DNA of 46,142 nucleotides from an uncultured Rubrobacteraceae bacterium (GCA_902806095.1 CADCVF010000016.1:1-46142); one strand, 5' to 3'; shown: positions 7,535-15,124, counted from the stretch's first letter. Notes: generated from the sequence alone by a model not told the origin. Translations and numbers: made by a program.

Positions 7535-9564
7535 GCGCCGTGGATAGGGTCCTCGAGCACGTCGAGGGCGTCCAGGAGAAGGGCAACGGCTTCTGGGCTC
7601 TCTGCCCCGCCCACGACGACCACAACCCCAGCTTACACATCCAGCAAAGCGACGACGGCAGCGCCCTCATCATCTGCCGCGCCGGGTGCGACCAGGGTGA
7701 CGTCGTCGATGCGCTCGAGAGACGCGGCTTGAAACGGAGCGACCTGTTCGCAAGTAAACAGGTCGCGAGCGTGGTTCCCTTCGACGGACGCTCTAATGCG
7801 TCCAGAAGCCCTTCTAAAGGGCGCGAACGACTCGTAAAGAACTATCACATCAAAGACGAAGCCGGGCGGCTGTGCGGCATTCACGAGCGCTGGGAGGACC
7901 CCGAGACGCCGGACGCAAAGAGCTTCAAGTGGAAGCTGCCGAACGGTCGATACAGCCAGGGCGACATAAGCCCTGCCGCCATGCCCCTGTTCGGCTCCGA
8001 ACTCCTCGCGGACTGGCCAAAAAATTACCGGGTCGTACTTTGCGAAGGGGAGACGCCGGCCGCCGCCCTACGGTCCCGCAACATTAGGGCCGTGGGGACC
8101 GTGTGCGGTGCAAAGTTGATACCCGACGCGCCAGCCCTTGAAGTCTTGCGAGGGCGTCCTGTGGTCGTGTGGGGAGACGGAGACCCCCTGGGCCAGAAAC
8201 ACGCAGAACGCCTCGTGCGCGCCCTGCGGGGCGTGGCCGCGTCGGTCCAACTCTACGAGTGGACCGACCCACCGGAGGGCGTGAAGGGGGCCGATGCCGC
8301 CGACCACCCCGCCGTCCGGAGCGGCGACCGCGAGGAGATCAAGGCCCTCGTGAGACAACTCCGGGATGCCCCAGAGGCCAACGTCGACCAGGACCAGGTG
8401 CCCGCGTTACGGGACCGGGTGTTGCTCGGCAAGATAATGCGCGAGGGCGTCGAGCCGCCGGAGGAGTTGGTGCAGGACGTACTTCTTGCGGGCAAGGTTC
8501 ACTCCCTGTATAGCGCGGCGAGCACGGGAAAGACGTTTTTGATGTTGTGGCTCGTCCTGCGCGTCCTCGAGCAAGGTTTGAGGGTCCTGATATTCGACCG
8601 GGAGAACGGACACCGTATCATGGCGGAGCGCCTGGAAGCCCTAGGGGCAGACCCCGAAAAGGTAGACGAGCTGCTCTACTACTCCTTCTACCCAGAGCTC
8701 CCCACGACGGAAGAGGGGCTTCTGGACTACGAGAACACCCTGGATGAGGTGAAACCGGCCCTCGTGGTGTTCGACTCCCTTATCGGCTTTCTGGCCGCCA
8801 ACGGCCTGGACGAGAACTCTTCCAACGACGTCTCCACTTGGGCAACTCACTACGCGCACCCGGCGCGCAGCCGGGGCACCACGGTTTTACTCCTGGACCA
8901 TGTTCCGAAAGAGGGCGTCAGCTCGCGGGGCTCGAGCCGGAAGCGCGACGAGGTCGACGTGATGTGGGCGCTCCGCAACCCACTACCCTTCGACCGGGAC
9001 ACGGTTGGGCGTATCGTCATCCACCGCGAGAAGGACCGCGAGGGATGGCTGCCCGACAACATCGGGTTCTCCGTGGGCGGGGGCGAAGATGGTTTGGTGT
9101 TCGCCCGTTCATTGGGAACCATCGAGGCCAAGGGGGACGACGGCCTAACGAAGTCCGCCCGAATCACCCTTGAGGCCCTCGGATCACTCGAAAAGAAGGG
9201 TGCCACGACCGCCGAATGGGAGAAGGCGGCCTCTGGCATGGGTGTTTCGCGGACCTCGTTCTACCGTGCCAAACGCAGCGAAGGCGTGAAAAGCCGGATT
9301 TTCCTGCAAAACGGGCGTTATTACCTCAAAGGTGCCACAGGTGCCAAACAAGTGCCACGGGACCACATGGCACCGGGGGCGACACCGGCCAGGAGGAAGG
9401 GTTCTTCGACCTCGAATCGTGGGAGGAAACCTTTTGAAGTCGCAAACGACGCCGCAGATTCTCCGGTGTCTGCCCCTCGGCCAGTACACCGCTCGCGTGG
9501 AGAAGGGCGAGCTGGGGATACGAGGGCCGCAGCCGCTCACCGGTCCGCTGCCCGCAAGCATTAG
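7531..9564 (+). CDS. Primase-helicase-like replication protein (zinc ribbon, Toprim, RepA/AAA ATPase)
   Basis: 677 aa. Domain order: CHC2-like zinc ribbon (~15-65; CPAHDDHNPSLHI...CRAGC); Toprim-like region (~150-240; VVLCEGETPAAAL...VVVWGDGDPLGQKHA); RepA-type RecA-fold ATPase (~315-500) with Walker A SAASTGKT and Walker B ALVVFDSL, plus VLLLDHVPKEG; and a C-terminal winged-helix-like segment (~540-610; TTAEWEKAASGMGVSRTSF). It would unwind and prime DNA at the element's origin. GTG 7531 is used: it overlaps the previous stop and begins just before the conserved ribbon; the frame runs open upstream only as an artefact of overlap. It overlaps the next gene by 131 nt. Confidence 0.82.
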   Translation: MSAVDRVLEHVEGVQEKGNGFWALCPAHDDHNPSLHIQQSDDGSALIICRAGCDQGDVVDALERRGLKRSDLFASKQVASVVPFDGRSNASRSPSKGRERLVKNYHIKDEAGRLCGIHERWEDPETPDAKSFKWKLPNGRYSQGDISPAAMPLFGSELLADWPKNYRVVLCEGETPAAALRSRNIRAVGTVCGAKLIPDAPALEVLRGRPVVVWGDGDPLGQKHAERLVRALRGVAASVQLYEWTDPPEGVKGADAADHPAVRSGDREEIKALVRQLRDAPEANVDQDQVPALRDRVLLGKIMREGVEPPEELVQDVLLAGKVHSLYSAASTGKTFLMLWLVLRVLEQGLRVLIFDRENGHRIMAERLEALGADPEKVDELLYYSFYPELPTTEEGLLDYENTLDEVKPALVVFDSLIGFLAANGLDENSSNDVSTWATHYAHPARSRGTTVLLLDHVPKEGVSSRGSSRKRDEVDVMWALRNPLPFDRDTVGRIVIHREKDREGWLPDNIGFSVGGGEDGLVFARSLGTIEAKGDDGLTKSARITLEALGSLEKKGATTAEWEKAASGMGVSRTSFYRAKRSEGVKSRIFLQNGRYYLKGATGAKQVPRDHMAPGATPARRKGSSTSNRGRKPFEVANDAADSPVSAPRPVHRSRGEGRAGDTRAAAAHRSAARKH

Positions 9565-9724
9565 GGCGCAGCGTGGCGAGCTGATGGACTTCCTGAACGA
9601 GTGGGCTGGCGGGGTATGGCCACCGGCGCCGGGGTCCGGGCTCCGGGAGGTAGAGCGTATCTTAGGACACGGCCTCGCCGCAGCGCTGGATGCCGTCGAG
9701 GCGGAGTTGGAGGGGGCGGCGTGA
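9434..9724 (+). CDS. Small hypothetical element protein
   Basis: A 96-aa protein starting at TTG 9434 with GGGAGG 7 nt upstream, inside the 3' end of the primase gene in another frame. It contains LPLGQYTARVEKGELGIRGP, SIRAQRGELMDFLNEWA and a helical C-terminus. A small ORF after the primase with G-E-L-x-x-R-G-P is a pattern I have met in actinobacterial integrated elements, but no function is known. It may be coupled to the primase. Confidence 0.55.
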   Translation: MKSQTTPQILRCLPLGQYTARVEKGELGIRGPQPLTGPLPASIRAQRGELMDFLNEWAGGVWPPAPGSGLREVERILGHGLAAALDAVEAELEGAA

Positions 9725-9837
9725 ATCTCTATTTACCACGGTCCTCACCAATCTCAGCAAAGAAAGCCAGGACAGTGACAGCGGACGCACGATGTAGCAA
9801 AATGCGGGGGCGAACATGTGTCTGCGGTAGGAGGTGA
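9721..9837 (+). CDS. Possible 38-aa coupled ORF
   Basis: GTG at 9721 overlaps the TGA of the preceding gene (GTGA). The peptide is basic with three cysteines (CSKMRGRTCVCGRR at its end). It has no recognisable domain and could be chance; bases 9838-9891 lead into the next gene. Confidence 0.25.
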   Translation: MNLYLPRSSPISAKKARTVTADARCSKMRGRTCVCGRR

Positions 9838-9891
9838 GCAATCAGAGTTGATTAGCAGATTAGACACCTTGACCACCAAAAAAAGGAAAGC

Positions 9892-10305
9892 ATGACAGAA
9901 CTAGCAATACCGGAACGCAAACAGCCGTACCGCAAATTCACCCCCGAGCAGATGGTAAGAGCCTTGGAGGAATCTAAAGGGTTGATAGCACCAGCGGCTA
10001 GGGCACTAGGCTGCTCCCGGGCCACCGTCAGAAGTTACATAGACGAATACAGCGCTGTTGCGCAAGCTAAGCTCGACCAGGAAGAAGCGGTAAAGGATAT
10101 GGCTGAGAATGCCCTATACGCCGCTATCCTGCGCGGTGAAGCCTGGGCGATATGTTTCTATCTCAAATGCAGGGCCAAGGATCGCGGGTATGTGGAGCGG
10201 GCAGAGCTAACAGGTGCACAAGGTGCTCCCGTCAAGATCAAACTCGCATATGAGAGTAGTGGCGCTGGCAGCGTCCCAGGCAGCGGGGTCTCTCCTCCAG
10301 TGTGA
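9892..10305 (+). CDS. Phage terminase small subunit-like / helix-turn-helix DNA-binding protein
   Basis: 137 aa. An N-terminal helix-turn-helix (~20-55; MVRALEESKGLIAPAARAL, GCSRATVRSYIDEY) is followed by helices EAVKDMAENALYAAILRGEA and WAICFYLKCRAKDRGYVER, then a flexible Gly/Pro tail. This order matches small terminase subunits or related packaging adaptors. No large terminase is present, so the element could redirect a helper phage's packaging; that is inference. ATG 9892 has AAGGA 5-6 nt upstream. Confidence 0.7.
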   Translation: MTELAIPERKQPYRKFTPEQMVRALEESKGLIAPAARALGCSRATVRSYIDEYSAVAQAKLDQEEAVKDMAENALYAAILRGEAWAICFYLKCRAKDRGYVERAELTGAQGAPVKIKLAYESSGAGSVPGSGVSPPV

Positions 10306-10310
10306 GGCCT

Positions 10311-10341
10311 CCTCGGCGGGGGGGGGCCTAAAAAGCCGAGG
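10311..10341 (+). terminator. Hairpin after the terminase-like gene
   Basis: Stem CCTCGGC/GCCGAGG (10311-10317, 10335-10341) around a loop with a run of nine G. It starts 6 nt after the stop codon. There is no clear T-run, so termination is only probable. Confidence 0.4.
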
Positions 10342-10452
10342 GTCTGGAAAAGGCGCCACGGCCACCCAGATGTTTTACACAAATCCCATCTCTTCACCTG
10401 AAAAGTAGGCAATATCCTTAATGCTCCAAACCCAGACACGGAGGGCGATTGC

Positions 10453-10610
10453 ATGAGGGTTGCGGTATTGCATGGAGCTTCTGGTCCAAGGCGGGCAGGT
10501 CAGGTATTCTTCTCGGTGAGGGTTAAAGGTCTTCGAGGGGAGCTTCACGATGCCGAACGCCGGTCAGAATGCGTTGCTGGAAAGTCTCAAGTCTTTTGCA
10601 GACACCTTAA
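10453..10610 (+). pseudogene. 5' fragment of the integrase gene, interrupted by an IS
   Basis: ATG 10453 with GGAGGG 7 nt upstream opens a frame that runs to the TTAA at 10607-10610, where the IS begins. As it stands the frame stops inside the IS after about 56 codons. Joining 10610 to 11668 (removing the IS and one TTAA) puts this fragment in frame with KLDEYLDRWLADSV of the integrase and yields a 361-aa protein, a normal size for the family. The fragment (MRVAVLHGASGPRR..., FFSVRVKGLRG) occupies the arm-binding-domain position, though I cannot match it to that domain by eye. Confidence 0.6.
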
Positions 10611-10640
10611 ACGCTTGGTGTGATTTATTGGCGAAGATTT

Positions 10641-10737
10641 GAGAGGAAGGTGTCCATTCGCTAGAGTCGGCTTGCTGCCCGATCCCGAAGGGAAAGGAAC
10701 CGACTCCTCATGCTCGACTTAAGGACACCTTCCTCTC
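10641..10737 (+). other. Nested hairpin between the IS left end and transposase start
   Basis: Outer arms of 15 bp (10641-10655 GAGAGGAAGGTGTCC with 10723-10737) enclose inner arms of 7 bp (10664-10670 GAGTCGG with 10700-10706). All are perfect. The transposase ATG follows 13 nt later. Such structures may block translation of transposase from read-through transcripts; this is inferred from position. Confidence 0.6.
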
Positions 10738-10750
10738 CACACTTTACGTT

Positions 10751-11641
10751 ATGGTGGACGACTTCTGCCAGTCCCTTTCGCCAACGAAGAAACCAGGTCC
10801 GCAAGCTTCCCTCTGTGCGAGCGAGGTCATCACCCTGGCCATCTTCGCTCGGTGGGGCCGTTTCTCTAGCGAGCGGGACTTCTACCGCTATGCAACGGCC
10901 CGTCTGTGCAACGCTTTTCCCACCCTGCCAGATCGCTCGCAGTTCAACCGCTTGGTGCGCTCCCACGAGGAACTCATCGAGCGTTTCATCGTGCATCTGC
11001 TGTCTGTGTTGGAGGCGCAAGGACCTCCCCCTTAGGAGGCTTTGGATAGCTCGGCGATGCCTACCCGAGACTGCAAGCGCCGAGGGCATGGCTGGATGGC
11101 CGGGCAGGCCGACATCGGTTGGAGTAATAGCCTGGGATGGTACGAGGGCTTTAGCTTGTTGACCGCCGTCGACTCTAGCGGGGTCATAACGGGCTTCTGC
11201 TTCGCAGCCGCTTCCACAGCCGACCAGAAAATGGCGGAAACCTTCTTCGCCCTCAGAGCCCGAGCGGACCGAAGGCTCATCAGCGTGGGCACGGCTGCTA
11301 GCGGCCCCTACATAACCGACAAGGGTTTCGATGGCGCCGAGAACCACCTCAGGTGGCTCGAAAGCTACGGGGCGCACGTCATCCATCCGCCCAAGCGCAA
11401 CTCCCGCAAGCGAAGCTGGTCCAAACGCTTGAGGCGATGGATGGCGGGCATCCGCCAGATAGTGGAGAGCGTCTACGACAAGCTCTTCAACACCTTCGGC
11501 CTCTGGGGAGAGCGGCCCCATGAGCTTGAGGGTTTGCGGGCTCGACTGGCGGCGAGGGTGGCTCTGCACAACTTCTGCATCTGGCTCAATGATCAGCTCG
11601 GTCGTCCTCGTTTGGCCTTCGCCGACCTGTTGGGATGGTGA
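10751..11641 (+). pseudogene. IS5/IS982-like transposase with an in-frame TAG
   Basis: One frame from ATG 10751 to TGA 11639-11641, interrupted by a single TAG at 11033-11035. The front part (MVDDFCQSL, SEVITLAIFARWGRFSSERD, LPDRSQFNRLV) is the helical N-terminal region of the IS982/IS5 group. The rear part supplies DDE residues: LDSSAMPTRD, ITDKGFDG and VESVYDKLFNTF. Everything else is in one frame with no shift, so a nonsense mutation is the simplest reading; read-through would restore about 296 residues. Confidence 0.8.
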
Positions 11642-11667
11642 CCTCACAATTCACACCAAGCGTTTAA

Positions 11668-12595
11668 GCTCGACGAGTACCTAGATCGGTGGCTGGCCGA
11701 CAGCGTGGCCGATACGGTTAGGCCAACTACCTTCGAGCGGTACGAGCAGATTGTCCGGGTCCACATACGCCCGGCCCTGGGTAACCTCAAGCTCAAGAAC
11801 GTGACGCCCACCCATGTGCGCGGCCTTTACCGCGAGAAGCTACAGGTTGGGCTCTCGTCCCGCACGGTACAGTACGTTCACGTCACCCTCCACAAGGTTC
11901 TGAAGCAAGCCGTAGCCGACGGCCTCATTCCACGCAACGCCACCGAAGCGGTCAGGCCACCACAGGTCAGGAAGGAAGAGATACGGCCTTTGACGGCAGA
12001 GCAGGTGAAGACGTTGTTCGACGCCGTGCAAGGCGACAGGCTCGAATCACTCTACATCCTTGCCGTCCACACCGGACTGCGGCAGGGCGAGTTGCTCGGC
12101 TTCAAATGGGGAGATGTTGACCTTGAGGCCGGGACGTTGCAGGTGCGGCGCACGCTGACGACGGCAAAGGGCGGCCCAATGCTCTCCTCCCCTAAGACCA
12201 AAGGTAGCCGTCGCACCGTAAAGCTCTCCCAGACGGCCCTGGAAGCCCTCAGAAGCCATCTGGAGCGCCAGTTAACGGAGATAGACCGGGCGGGCGATCT
12301 CTGGCACGAGAACGGCCTCATATTCGCTACTGAGTGGGGAGAGTTCTTGAACCGTCACTACCTGACCACGCACCGTTTCAAGCCCCTGCTCAAGCGGGCG
12401 GACCTACCGCAGATTCGCTTCCACGACCTCCGGCACACGTGCGCCACGCTGTTGCTCTTGAAGAACGTCAACCCGAAGATAGTGTCCGAGATGCTCGGAC
12501 ACTCAAGCATAGCCATCACCCTGGACACATACTCGCACGTGTTGCCCAACATGCAGAACGAGGCCGCTGCGGCAATGGAGGACGCCCTAACCTAG
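11668..12595 (+). pseudogene. Tyrosine-recombinase integrase, 3' part (phage/ICE type)
   Basis: Core-binding domain (KLDEYLDRWLADSV, TTFERYEQIVRVHIRPALG) and catalytic domain with the full tyrosine-recombinase set: Arg in HTGLRQGELLGFKW, HxxR in FHDLRHTCATLLL, GHSSIAITLDTYSH with the nucleophilic Tyr. It would integrate the element at tRNA-Leu. The 5' end is separated by the IS. The first possible start left is GTG 11705, which has no ribosome binding site and gives 296 aa lacking the arm-binding domain and part of the core-binding domain. Catalytic residues are intact, so damage is recent. Confidence 0.88.
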
Positions 12596-12602
12596 AGGTC
12601 AG

Positions 12603-12621
12603 TGGTGTCAAGATGGTGTCA
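12603..12621 (+). promoter_or_regulatory. Paired GGTGTCA repeats, possible integrase arm sites
   Basis: TGGTGTCA occurs at 12603-12610 and 12614-12621, 11 bp apart, about one helical turn. They lie between the integrase stop and the tRNA end, where arm-type integrase sites are expected. The rest of 12622-12697 shows no gene. Confidence 0.4.
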
Positions 12622-12697
12622 GGAGTGCCTGGCTGAGTCACACCGGGCACTTCCTCACACAACGTTAATTTCCTTGCTTTGCAGCGGATTTACACAG

Positions 12698-12781
12698 TAG
12701 GGGCGGTGGGACTCGAACCCACACTCCTTCTCAGGACCCGGATTTTAAGTCCGGTGCGTCTGCCGATTCCGCCACGCCCCC
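12698..12781 (-). tRNA. tRNA-Leu (UAA anticodon)
   Basis: An 84-nt cloverleaf with the long variable arm of a class II tRNA: acceptor GGGGGCG pairing with CGCCCCT (one G-U at the tip), D-arm GCGGAATCGGCAGACGC, anticodon loop with TAA in a CCGGA/TCCGG stem, T-arm GTGGGTTCGAGTCCCAC and discriminator A. No CCA is encoded. A TATACT -10-like box lies at 12796-12801. The integrated element abuts its 3' end, and enough tRNA sequence remains for a normal fold. Confidence 0.95.
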
Positions 12782-12805
12782 TGGGTTCGGTCGCGAGTAT
12801 AGCAG

Positions 12806-13258
12806 CTAGTCATCCTTGACTTCCGCGGTGCAGCAGCGGCGTTTCGGGTAGGGGTTCCCGAGACGCCCGAGAGCCCATTCGGCTACAGGGTTGGGAAGGG
12901 CGAGCGCGATATGCAAGGCCGTGAAAGCGTGGAGGCACTTGACGCTGCCGCTGGCCTCGTCGCGGACGCCTGCGACGCGTGTCCCGTACCGAAAGCAGTG
13001 GGCGCTGTGGATCTCCTCGACTACCGACTCGCCGACTGCATCTCGCGCCTCTCGGACACCGCCGGTCGACTCGACGCGCGAGATGGCGGCGACCAGGCTC
13101 GGGCAGGTGATCCAGAAGCTCGTCGGCATCTCGCGCATCCGCTCGTTCTCGATAACACTCGGCAGGCCGAAGGGACAGCGGGCCGCGACACGGAACGGAC
13201 GCGGCCTGCGACCGAGCTGCTTGGCGACGGCGTCGTAGTCTTTGGAGGTATAAGGCAT
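12806..13258 (-). CDS. DUF501 family protein
   Basis: 150 aa. RCPFGLPSVIENERM, MPTSFWITCPSLVAAISRVE and FRYGTRVAGVRDEASGSVKC followed by LHAFTALHIAL fit DUF501, a conserved actinobacterial family of unknown function usually found next to the FtsB/DivIC gene and enolase, as here. ATG 13258 lacks a clear ribosome binding site; its leader lies inside the inverted-repeat element at 13263-13391. It is probably the last gene of the eno-pyk-ftsB unit. Confidence 0.85.
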   Translation of the reverse strand: MPYTSKDYDAVAKQLGRRPRPFRVAARCPFGLPSVIENERMREMPTSFWITCPSLVAAISRVESTGGVREARDAVGESVVEEIHSAHCFRYGTRVAGVRDEASGSVKCLHAFTALHIALALPNPVAEWALGRLGNPYPKRRCCTAEVKDD

Positions 13259-13262
13259 CGTG

Positions 13263-13391
13263 TCAGGTTACAAGCATCAGTCCTTCGGCTGACGGCGCTC
13301 GAACGGCGGGGCGAAGCCCGGATTCGGCCGGCGTTTTCGCTGGACGATCGTTCCTCACATACCTTCCTGACGGCTGATGCCTGTAACCTGA
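13263..13391. repeat. 129-bp element with 18-bp terminal inverted repeats
   Basis: Left end TCAGGTTACAAGCATCAG (13263-13280) and right end CTGATGCCTGTAACCTGA (13374-13391) are inverted copies with one mismatch. It fills almost the whole gap between ftsB and DUF501. A related half-motif (CTGATGCCTGAAACCTG) occurs at 21607-21623. It could be a MITE-like element or a folded regulatory RNA. Confidence 0.6.
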
Positions 13392-13394
13392 AAC

Positions 13395-13676
13395 CTATTC
13401 CTTCGGAATGATATACACTTTTTCGCCGGACCTGACCATCCCGTAGCGTTCGCGGGCGGCCCGCTCGATACCTGCGGGGGTTTTCAGCTCCTCTATAAGG
13501 CGCGCGTTCGCGGTATTTTGCGTTCGCGCCTTCTGCAGTCTCTGTTCGAGGGTGGGTATCTCGGCCCGGTCATGCAGTATGTCCTGGAGTGGTGGGACGT
13601 AGGAGGCGAGGAGGAGGCCAAGGAAGGCCGCGTAGATCACGACCACAAGCGGCCTCAATCTCCTTGGTACGCTCAC
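13395..13676 (-). CDS. ftsB: FtsB/DivIC septum formation initiator
   Basis: 93 aa: short basic N-terminus, one transmembrane helix (~8-28; PLVVVIYAAFLGLLLASYV), a coiled coil (~38-65; IPTLEQRLQKARTQNTANAR) and the family end ERAARERYGMVRSGEKVYII. It bridges FtsL and FtsQ in the divisome. GTG 13676 is the start, 21 nt after pyk. Placement after eno and before DUF501 is the usual actinobacterial order. Confidence 0.9.
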   Translation of the reverse strand: MSVPRRLRPLVVVIYAAFLGLLLASYVPPLQDILHDRAEIPTLEQRLQKARTQNTANARLIEELKTPAGIERAARERYGMVRSGEKVYIIPKE

Positions 13677-13697
13677 CTCGGTCTCACCATGCTCCTT

Positions 13698-15122
13698 CTA
13701 CACGTCCTCGCCCACCGTGGATACTTCGACGACGTTCGTCGAGCCTGGCACGGACCCTGCGGTCCCGCCCGTAAGGATAACCTCGTCGCCGTCCTCGAGG
13801 TGTCCGGCTTCCATGGCGGCATCGATAGCCACCTTGAAGCGGTCCTCCAGGGAGCCTGCCTGTTCCCCGTGAATAGGGACAACACCCCACACCAGCGCGA
13901 GCATCCTGACCGTGTGCTCGATGGGGCTTATGGCCAGGATCTTGTTGGGCGGCCTGAAGCGGGCGACCCTTATGCAGGAGAGCCCCGTCTGGGTGGACGT
14001 CAGGATGGCTTCGGCCTCCAGGTCTTCTGCGAGCTCGCATGCCGCGTGGGTAACGGCGTCGTAGCGGTCGCCTCGCCCCCAGGAGGCCGAGGCCGGGATG
14101 TCCCGCCCGTAGTTGATAGCCCCTTCCGCGGCCCGACAGATCCGCTCCATCTCCTGCACGCTCTGCATCGGGTAGCGTCCGACGGCCGTCTCCCCAGAGA
14201 GCATTACGGCGTCGGCCCGATCGAAGATGGCGTTGGCGACGTCAGAGACCTCGGCGCGCGTCGGACGGGGGTTCCTGATCATGGAGTCGAGCATCTGGGT
14301 GGCCACGATGACCGGCTTGCCGAGGCGCCTGCAACGCGCCACCATACGCTTCTGCTCTATAGGCACCCTCTCGGCGGAGAGCTCGACAGCGAGGTCCCCG
14401 CGCGCGACCATGATGCCGTCCGAGGCGCCTATGATGTCCTCGATGTTGTCTATGGCCTCATGCTTCTCTATCTTGGAGATAACGGGCACGTTGCCGCCGA
14501 ACTCCTTTATCCTTTCTTTGACCTCCCTGACCTCGTCCGCCGTTCTCACAAAGGACATCGCCACCCAGTCGGGGTGGAGCTCCTCCATCCCGAAACGCAG
14601 ATCCTCGATGTCCTTGGGCGTGAGGCCCCTTATTGAGAGGGTAGAGTCAGGGAAGTTGAGTCCCTTGTGGGATGAGACGGGTCCGCCTTCGAGGACCTCG
14701 CAGATGACCTCGCCGTTCTCGACGCTCTCGACCCGCAACCCGATGAGGCCGTCGTCTATGAGCAGACGATGGCCAGGGCGTACGTCGCCAGCCAGGTTCT
14801 CGTAAGAGGTCGAGAGCCGGCTCGCGTCCCCCGTAAAGTCTCCGGGGGCGAGCACGAGCCGGTTGCCCTCCACGAGCTCCGTCCCGCCCTCGACGTCGCC
14901 GGTTCGGATCTTGGGCCCCTGAACATCCTGCAAAATCGCGACGTTGCGTCCGAGCTCCCTGGCGGCATCGCGTACGATGCCGGCGTTCTTCAGGTGCATG
15001 CTGTGCTCGCCGTGGGAGAAGTTGAACCTCGTAACGTCAACCCCGGCACGGACGAGCGACCCTATGGACTCATCCGAGGAGGTGGCAGGACCCAGCGTCG
15101 CGACTATCTTCGTCCTGCGCAA
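13698..15122 (-). CDS. pyk: Pyruvate kinase
   Basis: 474 aa; converts phosphoenolpyruvate and ADP to pyruvate and ATP. Seen in order: RRTKIVATLGPATSS, FNFSHGEHSMH, the catalytic KIEKHEAIDNIEDII and MVARGDLAVEL, and TQMLDSMIRNPRPTRAEVSD with VMLSGETAVG. The C-terminal regulatory domain ends in GTAGSVPGSTNVVEV. TTG 15122 is chosen because family members begin at this RRTKI segment; the frame is open further upstream only as a shadow of eno. It starts 2 nt after the eno stop, so it is cotranscribed with the preceding glycolytic step. Confidence 0.95.
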   Translation of the reverse strand: MRRTKIVATLGPATSSDESIGSLVRAGVDVTRFNFSHGEHSMHLKNAGIVRDAARELGRNVAILQDVQGPKIRTGDVEGGTELVEGNRLVLAPGDFTGDASRLSTSYENLAGDVRPGHRLLIDDGLIGLRVESVENGEVICEVLEGGPVSSHKGLNFPDSTLSIRGLTPKDIEDLRFGMEELHPDWVAMSFVRTADEVREVKERIKEFGGNVPVISKIEKHEAIDNIEDIIGASDGIMVARGDLAVELSAERVPIEQKRMVARCRRLGKPVIVATQMLDSMIRNPRPTRAEVSDVANAIFDRADAVMLSGETAVGRYPMQSVQEMERICRAAEGAINYGRDIPASASWGRGDRYDAVTHAACELAEDLEAEAILTSTQTGLSCIRVARFRPPNKILAISPIEHTVRMLALVWGVVPIHGEQAGSLEDRFKVAIDAAMEAGHLEDGDEVILTGGTAGSVPGSTNVVEVSTVGEDV

Positions 15123-15124
15123 CG

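Larger units (their letters stand above)
10611..11663 (+). mobile_element. Insertion sequence, IS5/IS982-like, 1053 bp
   Basis: Ends are perfect 13-bp inverted repeats ACGCTTGGTGTGA (10611-10623) and its complement (11651-11663), each bordered by TTAA (10607-10610, 11664-11667). TTAA is palindromic, so the target duplication also lengthens the apparent repeat to 17 bp. It carries one DDE transposase frame broken by a TAG. The insertion lies inside the integrase gene. Confidence 0.88.
5725..12697 (+). mobile_element. Integrated phage-satellite-like element next to tRNA-Leu
   Basis: Rightward genes in order: zinc-ribbon protein, excisionase, two primase-type zinc-ribbon genes (the second with Toprim and AAA domains), small ORFs, a terminase-small-subunit-like protein and a tyrosine integrase ending 102 bp from the 3' end of tRNA-Leu. 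Integration at a tRNA 3' end, int/xis/primase content and the absence of capsid, tail or conjugation genes suggest a satellite (PICI-like) rather than a full prophage. The right border is set by the tRNA. The left border is a guess, because I found no copy of the tRNA 3' end. An IS splits the integrase. Confidence 0.55.

Noticed and set aside
10550-10640. 30-codon ORF MPNAGQNALLESLKSF... crossing the IS left end
   Set aside because: It runs from integrase DNA into the IS in a frame that does not match the integrase and has no good ribosome binding site.
10661-11647. 328-aa open frame on the minus strand across the IS
   Set aside because: It is the antisense shadow of the transposase and has no domain pattern.
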